64,000 bases of DNA from Montifringilla adamsi (taxonomy: Eukaryota; Chordata; Aves; Passeriformes; Passeridae), in NCBI GenBank assembly GCA_017590115.1, contig JAGGNK010007060.1:273338-337337 (forward strand), in the 5' to 3' direction. The notes under the pieces are model-generated. The model saw only the letters and a list, made by a program, of their open reading frames with translations. It had not been told where the DNA came from and made no database searches. Below, in pieces: positions 58,544 to 64,000 of this stretch (the first letter of the stretch is position 1; every line of letters begins with the position of its first letter). The translations under genes were made by a program, and so were the position numbers.

Positions 58544-58573
58544 ATGGCGGCGGCAGCCGGGCTCGTCTTGAAG
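58544..58573 (+). CDS. ATP5PO: ATP5PO coding exon 1
   Basis: Ten codons ([10 protein letters not shown]) form the start of the mitochondrial targeting peptide. The donor is AAG|GTGAAA in phase 0. The open frame continues into the intron, so an unspliced reading would give a false 65-residue product. Confidence 0.9.
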
Positions 58574-61537
58574 GTGAAATTGGGGGGCGGCGGGGCCTGG
58601 GCGGCTTTGGCGGGGGAGCAGCGCCGTCTGCCGCCCTCCAGCCCCGCGCGGGGTCTCGGACCTTCCCCTTCCTCCCGATCCTTGAGGGCTGCGCCGACCC
58701 CGCCATTCTCCCCCTTATTCCCCCCCAGGTGCGGCAACTGAGTACGACGGCGGCGAGACCGGTGACCAAGCTGGTCAAGGTGAGGGGGCAGGGGCGTTGT
58801 CACAGGGAAAGGGTAGGGAGGTCTCAAAGTTGGTGAAGATAACGGGGCAGGGGTGTCCTGAAGGGGCCCGGAGCGGTCTCCAGGCTGGTCGAGGTGAGGA
58901 GGTGGAGGTTGTGAGGAGACCAAGGGGGGTCCCCGGGGTGGTCAAGGGGGGTGTCCAGGCTGGTCAGGATGACAGGGCGGGGGGTCGTGAGGGGCTCAAG
59001 GCGGGTGGCTGAGATGGGAAGGGTGCCGGAGGGGTCCCGGCTGGCCAAGGCGAGGGGCAGGGGTCTCTCTCTGGGTCCCCCGCTCAGCGTCTGCCCGTGC
59101 TCCCGCAGCCGCCCATCCAGGTGTACGGGCTGGAAGGGCGCTATGCCACCGCCCTCTACTCGGCAGCCAGCAAGCAGAAGAAGCTGGAGCAGGTGGAGAA
59201 GGAGCTGACCCGGGTGTGGGTAAGGTGTTCCACAGCCGGGGCTCCCGGGGTGGGAGTGGGGAGGGTTCCCTGCTGCTCCTCGGTAGGGAGGGGGCTGGGC
59301 TGCTGTGACCTGTGAGGCTTCCAGCCTGCTGGCACCTGCACTGCCTGCTTGTGGCCCTGGTGTTTAAATGGGATATTGGGAATGAGGAATTGTTCCCTGG
59401 CAGGGTGGGCAGGCCCTGGCACAGGGTGCCCAGAGAAGCTGTGGCTGCTCCACCCCTGGAAGTGTCCAAGGACAGGTTGGATGCGGCTTGGAGCAATCTG
59501 GGATAGTGGAAGATGTCCCTGTCTATCCAGTTTTTAAGGTTCCTTCCAACCTAAACCATTCCCTGATTCTCTAGCTGGAGCTGCCATTTCACTTCCCATC
59601 AGCTCCAGAGCTCTTTGTTCTCATTCCAGGAGTGCCCCTGTTGCCTGCCTTGGCTGCTGCAGGTGGGCCCTGTGATGCCAGGAAAACCCCTGGCGTTTGT
59701 CACATCCTTGTGTATCCCCTCAGAGCCTCCTGAAGGATCCCAAGCTGTCCAGTGTGGTGATGAACCCTCACACCAAGGGCTCAGTGAAACAAAAAGCCGT
59801 GAACGATGCCCTGGCAAGAGAGAAGATGTCCCCAATCACTGTCAACCTGATGAGTGAGTGACCTCTGGGCTTCAGGAGAACATCCCAGCAGTGCCATCCG
59901 TTGGAATTGCTGTTGGCTGCTGGGATGTGCCTCTGGTGGTGCTTTAACCCTTTGATGTTTTGCAGATCTGCTGGCTGAGAACGGCCGCCTGCGTTACACC
60001 CCGGGCATCGTCTCTGCCTTCGGGAAGATCATGAGCGCCGTCCGAGGGGAGGTGGTGTGCACGGTCACCACGGCCCAGGTGGGCTGGGCAGCTCTGCATC
60101 CAGGCAGCAGGGAGTGGGAGCAAAGACAAACCTCTCCTGGTTAAGGCTGCACTCTGTGATTGAAGTACTTGCTGTGAGAGCACTGAGGACATGTCTCACC
60201 TCTGCCAAGCTGAACAAATTGCTGCAAAGAGAGGGCTAATACCCAGCAGTTTCTGGCCCAAAGTGATGGTTCATCCCATTGCAACTCAACAAAGTTTTCC
60301 TTCCTGTGTGTGAGCCCAGGGGCTGACAAAAGTCAGGCTGATCTGCAGGTAGAGCTGCCCCTGTTCTTCTTCCAAACAGGAAAACGTTTCATAAAATCAG
60401 GAGGGCACAAAGGGGTTGTTGTTTCTTGTGCTGCCCTTGGGTTATCCCTGTTCCAGGATGCAGCCTTCCTGGTGCAAGTGTGTTTTCAAAGGGACCTGAG
60501 AAGAAACTTTATATCATTTATATCATTTGAGTATATATTATTATTATATCATTTGAGCATTTTTAAGTCCTTCATTTTCTTGCTCTTCTGTTCCTTTTTT
60601 TTTCAGCCCTTGGATGAGGCTAACCTCACTGAACTGAAAAGTGCCCTGAATGGGTTCTTGGCCAAAGGAGAGGTGTTGAAGCTGGAGACTAAGGTCTGGA
60701 TTTTTGACTTACAAATAAGTGTCACTAAGTTCACATTAAGGGCTTCTGTGTCTCTGATTTTTACAAAAAGAAAAAGATTTTATTGAATCCAATTTCTTTA
60801 TTACATAGTTCTGTGCTTTCTTGTAGACATGATAATGTTTTAATTTCTAAAATTTTCACTTTGGAATGCAATGACCACAAAATCATCCTCAAAAAAGGCC
60901 CTTTGAAAAGCTTTACATTTTATTTTTCCTAAAAGAAACTTTATATCATTTGAGTATATATTATTATTATATCATTTGAGCATTTTTAAGTCCTTCATTT
61001 TCTTGCTCTTCTGTTCCTTTTTTTTTCAGCCCTTGGATGAGGCTAACCTCACTGAACTGAAAAGTGCCCTGAATGGGTTCTTGGCCAAAGGAGAGGTGTT
61101 GAAGCTGGAGACTAAGGTCTGGATTTTTGACTTACAAATAAGTGTCACTAAGTTCACATTAAGGGCTTCTGTGTCTCTGATTTTTACAAAAACAAAAAGA
61201 TTTTATTGAATCCAATTTCTTTATTACATAGTTCTGTGCTTTCTTGTAGACATGATAATGTTTTAATTTCTAAAATTTTCACTTTGGAATGCAATGACCA
61301 CAAAATCATCCTCAAAAAAGGCTCTTTGAAAAGCTTTACATTTTATTTTTCCTAGTGTAAAATTTGTATTCTCTGGTAACAAACTCTTGCTAATCAACTT
61401 TCTATTTAATGTTCCTTCCTTAGACTGACCCAGCAATCCTTGGTGGCATGATTGTCAATATTGGGGAGAAGTACGTGGACATGTCAACAAGGTCCAAGAT
61501 CCAGAAACTCACCAAAATCATGAGAGAGACTGTCTAG
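58544..61537 (+). CDS. ATP5PO: ATP synthase peripheral stalk subunit OSCP (seven coding exons)
   Basis: This gene encodes the oligomycin sensitivity-conferring protein of mitochondrial F1Fo ATP synthase, which joins the top of the F1 head to the peripheral stalk on the matrix side. Coding exons are 58544-58573, 58729-58779, 59109-59219, 59724-59853, 59966-60078, 60607-60693 and 61424-61537. All introns are GT-AG and the frame is continuous, giving 211 residues, close to the 213 of human. Residues 1 to about 25 are Ala/Arg/Ser/Thr-rich with no acids, as in a mitochondrial presequence. Exon 3 carries the conserved [16 protein letters not shown], exons 4-5 NLLAENGRL and exons 6-7 the C-terminal delta/OSCP signature ending [17 protein letters not shown]. 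The start is the first ATG in a CpG island and lies inside a YY1-like AAGATGGCGGC. Exon 6 has a second identical copy at 61030-61116. If both copies are spliced in, the protein stays in frame at 240 residues. Confidence 0.97.
58729..58779 (+). CDS. ATP5PO: ATP5PO coding exon 2
   Basis: Seventeen codons ([17 protein letters not shown]) complete the presequence, with basic residues and Ser/Thr. The acceptor follows a C/T-rich tract ending CCCCCCAG. The donor is AAG|GTGAGG in phase 0. Sequence like the last part of this exon plus its donor recurs several times in the next intron. Confidence 0.93.
58780..59108 (+). repeat. G-rich minisatellite in ATP5PO intron 2 derived from the 5' splice site
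   Basis: Variants of CTGGTCAAGGTGAGGGG, the exon 2 end plus donor, recur at about 58827, 58882, 58935, 58957, 58999 and 59039, spaced roughly 20-60 bp. The copy near 58882 keeps a near-perfect donor (GAG|GTGAGG). The intron therefore appears to have grown by tandem duplication of the exon-intron boundary. Confidence 0.65.
59109..59219 (+). CDS. ATP5PO: ATP5PO coding exon 3
   Basis: Thirty-seven codons begin [20 protein letters not shown], the most conserved stretch at the start of the mature OSCP N-terminal helical bundle, which binds the N termini of the F1 alpha subunits. It continues with a Lys/Glu-rich helix ([16 protein letters not shown]). The donor is TGG|GTAAGG. Confidence 0.97.
59370..59578 (+). 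mobile_element. CR1 LINE 3' fragment in ATP5PO intron 3
   Basis: Sense-strand CR1 sequence, from GGAATGAGGAATTGTTCCCT through TGCCCAGAGAAGCTGTGGCT to the tail TTCCAACCTAAACCATTCCC. It is in the same orientation as the gene and more diverged than most copies in the window. Confidence 0.85.
59724..59853 (+). CDS. ATP5PO: ATP5PO coding exon 4
   Basis: The exon is 130 nt, starts in phase 0 with [15 protein letters not shown] and ends in phase 1 after VNLM plus one base. The acceptor is CCCCTCAG and the donor A|GTGAGT. It encodes the second half of the N-terminal bundle. Confidence 0.96.
59966..60078 (+). CDS. ATP5PO: ATP5PO coding exon 5
   Basis: The exon is 113 nt and completes the split Asn codon of NLLAENGRL. 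It continues through [20 protein letters not shown] to TTAQ. The donor is CAG|GTGGGC in phase 0. The region corresponds to the hinge and the start of the C-terminal domain that contacts the stalk b subunit. Confidence 0.97.
60607..60693 (+). CDS. ATP5PO: ATP5PO coding exon 6, copy 1
   Basis: Twenty-nine codons, phase 0 at both ends, encode [20 protein letters not shown] and then GEVLKLETK, the helix and strand of the OSCP C-terminal domain. The acceptor has a long T tract ending TTTTCAG and the donor is AAG|GTCTGG. An identical exon lies 423 bp downstream with the same flanking intron sequence. Confidence 0.93.
61030..61116 (+). CDS. ATP5PO: ATP5PO coding exon 6, copy 2 (duplicate)
   Basis: All 87 bases are identical to copy 1, and the acceptor and donor are intact. 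Because the exon is phase 0-0, using either copy gives the normal protein, while using both inserts 29 extra residues without a frame change. The sequence cannot show which copy is used, or whether the copy is an assembly error. Confidence 0.75.
61424..61537 (+). CDS. ATP5PO: ATP5PO coding exon 7 and stop
   Basis: Thirty-seven codons plus TAG run from [20 protein letters not shown] to the end MRETV. This is the conserved C terminus of OSCP. The acceptor is TTCCTTAG. Confidence 0.97.
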   Translation, partial: TDPAILGGMIVNIGEKYVDMSTRSKIQKLTKIMRETV

Positions 61538-61605
61538 AGAGCTGTCCTGGTGGTTCCCAGGGAAACCTGTCACATGGAAACAATAAAATTCTTCCTTCTT
61601 GTGGA
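61538..61605 (+). terminator. ATP5PO: ATP5PO 3' UTR and poly(A) signal
   Basis: A canonical AATAAA lies at 61582-61587, 45 bases after the stop codon. A GT-rich stretch (GGTGCCCGGTGTTTTGGTTG) follows as a downstream element. The 3' UTR is short, as expected for this gene. Confidence 0.85.
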
Positions 61606-61829
61606 GATGGTGCCCGGTGTTTTGGTTGGGGAAGCACGGCCCTGAGGGAGGAAGATGCTGAAGCTGCCCTGAGTTTCTGTAGCTGTGGCTGAACGTTCGG
61701 GGCACGGCTGGGAAATGGGGCTCACCCTGAGGAAAGTTGTTGGGAAGGACAGGGAAAGAGCCCTGGGGGAGCTGATGAATGGGGGCAGTGCTGTGGAGGG
61801 TCTGCCAGGCTCCCCAGAAAACTCTGGGT

Positions 61830-62075
61830 CAGTCAGCACTGCCCAGGCAGAGGGAAGGGATGACAGGAAACGGCCTGAAGCTGCACCAGGGGAGGTTCAG
61901 AACAGTGATTAGAAAAACATTCTCTGGAAGAGTCATCAGGTCTTGGAATGAGCTACCCAGGGAGGTGATGGAGTCTCTGGGAATGTTCAGGAGGAGTCTG
62001 GATGTAACTCTTGGGACATAGTTTGGGGTGATGATCCTGAAGATCTCTTCCAGCCTTGATGAATCCATGATGCAT
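61830..62075 (+). mobile_element. CR1 LINE 3' fragment
   Basis: Sense CR1, from CAGGGGAGGTTCAGAACAGT through TGAGCTACCCAGGGAGGTGA to GATGATCCTGAAGATCTCTT. It separates ATP5PO from the acidic repeat locus. It belongs to the same broad subfamily as the minus copies at 19.6, 20.1 and 52.5 kb. Confidence 0.8.
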
Positions 62076-62598
62076 GTGACTACTTGGGATGGGATGTTCA
62101 CCCATTTCTTCTGTCCACAGGAACAACCGAGTGTTCCCCTCCTCCCTTGCCCAAAATCCCTAGGCCAGTGTTCTTCTCTGTGGGAGCAGCAGGAGGGAAG
62201 TTTGAGGAGTTCTGCAGCCCTGAGAGAGGGGAAGGCAGCAATTCTTCCTTTCTGTCTTTTCCACACCAAAGGAGACTCCTGCAATAGGAAAATGAATTGT
62301 TCATGGCGGGGCTGCCCTGCAGGGCTCCAGCTCAGAGGAGAGGCCTGGGCAAGAGGACAGTGAGATGTACTGAGAGGTGTGCAAGTGGGAAGAATATGTG
62401 ACAACCCAAGAGATATGCCAATAGGAAATAAATGTGAGTGGGCAGCAGGAGTTGGGATGGGGAGAAGACAAGAGATTCACTGAGCCATCCCTGCAGAGAG
62501 ATGTGAGTGTCCCAGAGGATTCTCAATGGGACGATGCCTGAGAGCTTTCCCAGAGGGAAGGTGAGAAGTAGCAAGACCGCTCAGCATGGGGACAAGAT
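62076..62598. other. Spacer between CR1 and the acidic repeat locus
   Basis: Short segments such as AGATGTGAGTG and GAGAGCTTTCCCAGAGGGAA recur loosely, so this may be an old, diverged 30-odd-bp minisatellite. The plus frame has stops and I see no firm exon. Confidence 0.3.
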
Positions 62599-64000
62599 GT
62601 GCACTCCCACATGATGCAATGGGAAGACAGGAGAGAACTGGGATTGTCCCAGGTGAGAGACAGCAGTGCCAAGGAGCTGTGCCAAGGAGCAGACGCTGCA
62701 GCCCAAGAGCTGCCCTGGTGGGACAATAGGAGAGAGCGAAAGAAGAGGACAGCGCAAGTGACCAGGAGCTGTCATCAGTGGAAGACATAGAGGCCGTTCC
62801 AGAGGACGGCAGGAGTGACCAGGAGCTGTCCTCAGTGGAAGAGGACATCCAGGTCTCTCCCAAGGACAGCGCAAGTGACCAGGAGCTGTCCTCAGTGGAA
62901 GAGGACATCCAGGTCTCTCCCAAGGACAGCGCAAGTGACCAGGAGCTGTCATCAGTGGAAGACATAGAGGCCGTTCCAGAGGACGGCAGGAGTGACCAGG
63001 AGCTGTCCTCAGTGGAAGAGGACATCCAGGTCTCTCCCAAGGACAGCGCAAGTGACCAGGAGCTGTCCTCAGTGGAAGAGGACATGTCCCCAGGGAGGAG
63101 CTGCCATCAGCAGGGACACAGAGCCCAGTCCCTGCCCCTGTCAGCCCCCCAGGCTGCAGCCATCCTCTGCTGGAGATCCAGGGATCCGGGCAGCAGCCAC
63201 AGGAACAGAGGCACCTGGAAGAGAGTCAGGATCCAGGAGTGGCAGCAACAGGCACAGCAGAGAGGGAAGAGAGCCCGGTGCCTGCCCCCCACAGACCCCG
63301 CGGCTCCTGGTGTGCCATGCTGGGATTCCCAGCCCGCAGGGAGCAGCCGGAGTGGCCAGTGGCAGAGTCAGATCTGTCAGACTCTGAGCTGTCACTGGAA
63401 GGCAGCCAGGAGACCTCGCCTGCGGAGAGTGACTGGGACGCCGACAGTGAGGAAGAGGAAAGTGAGGAAGACACAGACCTGTCCCAATGGGCAGACTCTA
63501 TTCTCCAAGAGCTATCCCAGGAGGACAATGTGAGCTCCAGTTCTGGGGAGAAGCCTGTGTGCCCAGTGAAGGACGAGGAGAACACCCAGCCTTGTCCCTC
63601 ATCCTGCCATTGGCAGAAAAGGCCATCGAGCTGTCTGCAGCTGCCTGCACCACAGAGCCAGAGCTGTCCTCAGTGGAAGAGGCAATCGAGGACATTGCAG
63701 AGGACAGCACAAGTGACCAGGAGCTGTCCTCAGTGGAAGAGGACATCCAGGTCTCTCCCAAGGACAGCGCAAGTGACCAGGAGCTGTCCTCAGTGGAAGA
63801 GGACATCCAGGTCTCTCCAGAGGACAGCACAATTGATCAGGAGCTGTCCTCAATAGAAGAGGAGGTTGAGGTCTCTCCAGAGGGCAGCACAAGTGACCAG
63901 GAGCTCTCCTCAGTGGAAGAGGACATCCATGTCTCTCCAGAGGACATTGCAAGTGACCAGGAGCTCTCATCAGTGGAAGAGGACATCCAGGTCTCTCCCA
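62599..64000 (+). CDS. Unrecognised acidic tandem-repeat protein, partial, with two frame changes
   Basis: I do not recognise this gene. A coding-like acidic sequence is read in three successive frames. From 62730 to about 63086 six units of 19-20 residues contain DQELSSVEEDIQVSPKDSAS and the variant VEDIEAVPEDGRS. From about 63086 to 63600 a frame rich in Pro, Gln, Ser and Glu runs REELPSAGTQSPVP to SDWDADSEEEESEED and QWADSILQELSQEDN. From about 63600 to the window end the DQELSSVEED units resume in a third frame. A possible first exon at 62599-62652 (MHSHMMQWEDRRELGLSQ) ends in a strong donor CAG|GTGAGA, and an acceptor AATAG lies before 62730 in matching phase. Each unit has several S-x-x-E/D (CK2-like) sites and an SP. 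The frame changes could be introns, assembly indels or decay; the right end is cut by the window. Confidence 0.5.
62757..63086 (+). repeat. 57/60-bp coding-like tandem array 1 with 177-bp higher-order unit
   Basis: Units begin GACCAGGAGCTGTC at 62760, 62817, 62877, 62937, 62994 and 63054. Lengths follow 57-60-60 then 57-60, so a 177-bp block is repeated with essentially no differences. Lengths are all multiples of three, which preserves the frame. Confidence 0.9.
63655..64000 (+). repeat. 60-bp coding-like tandem array 2, open at the window edge
   Basis: After a degenerate first unit at 63655, units start at 63715, 63775, 63835, 63895 and 63955 with an exact 60-bp period. Units differ from one another more than in array 1 (for example STIDQ, IEEEVEVSPEGS, DIHVSPEDIAS), mostly by replacement changes with the frame kept. 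Confidence 0.9.

Larger units (their letters stand above)
58345..58800 (+). promoter_or_regulatory. ATP5PO: CpG-island promoter of ATP5PO
   Basis: CpG-dense sequence starts right after the upstream minisatellite and covers exons 1-2. No TATA box is seen. Motifs in order are CTCF-like (58392-58405), ZNF143/THAP11-like (58432-58447), NRF1-like (58501-58512) and YY1-like over the start codon (58541-58551). This set is typical of nuclear genes for mitochondrial proteins. Transcription probably starts near 58470-58530. Confidence 0.8.
60501..61355 (+). repeat. 423-bp tandem duplication spanning ATP5PO exon 6
   Basis: Copy 1 (about 60501-60932) and copy 2 (about 60933-61355) include the upstream T tract, the exon and about 240 bp of downstream intron. 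I count two substitutions (60770 G versus C, 60900 C versus T) plus a 9-bp ATATCATTT-type difference at the left end. The junction shares AAGAAAC. Identity this high means a very recent event, or two haplotypes collapsed in tandem by the assembler. Confidence 0.9.

Noticed and set aside
62581..63085. Minus-strand frames of 156-202 codons across repeat array 1
   Set aside because: They are shadows of the plus-strand acidic repeat. The plus frame has the sensible splice sites and composition.

Overview
This window is vertebrate nuclear DNA, almost certainly from a bird and probably a songbird. The evidence is many 5'-truncated CR1 LINE copies with the avian CR1 3' end (a TTCCAACCCAAACCATT-type tail and ATTCTGTG octamers), a GC-rich and very uniform CR1 subfamily, large introns and intergenic space, and one clearly recognisable vertebrate gene with GT-AG introns.

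From 1 to about 57.8 kb I recognise no known protein-coding exon. This part is a repeat-rich intergenic region: about 40 CR1 fragments in both orientations, one probable solo LTR (21.6-21.96 kb) and many simple and complex tandem arrays. The arrays include a 328-nt uninterrupted pyrimidine (TTC)n tract at 27.6 kb, a (GGGATT)n tract at 28.65 kb, an AT-rich 9-mer/104-mer array at 30.1-31.0 kb, a 1.1-kb TATAGA array at 43.4-44.5 kb, a higher-order array at 22.3-23.1 kb and an expanded CR1-tail octamer array at 14.25-14.55 kb. Some exon-like or ORF-like stretches in non-repeat DNA (2.08, 2.9-3.5, 26.9, 45.8 and 54.5-55.3 kb) are listed with low confidence. CpG-rich stretches near 49.3-49.8 and 50.55-50.9 kb could be promoters of unannotated transcripts.

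From 58.35 to 61.6 kb lies ATP5PO (ATP5O, the OSCP subunit of mitochondrial F1Fo ATP synthase) on the plus strand. It is complete: seven coding exons, a CpG-island promoter with CTCF, ZNF143/THAP11, NRF1 and YY1-type motifs, and a poly(A) signal. Exon 6 lies in a very recent 423-bp tandem duplication, so two identical in-frame copies are present. Intron 2 is a G-rich minisatellite built from the exon 2/intron 2 boundary.

From 62.6 kb to the right edge lies an unrecognised acidic, tandem-repeat coding-like region with 19-20-residue units containing DQELSSVEED. It is read in three successive frames and is cut off by the window end. In mammals ATP5PO sits between ITSN1 and MRPS6/SLC5A3; neither neighbour is visible here, so the long left part may be the MRPS6-side intergenic space and the acidic repeat locus may lie on the ITSN1 side. 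That placement is inference from synteny.
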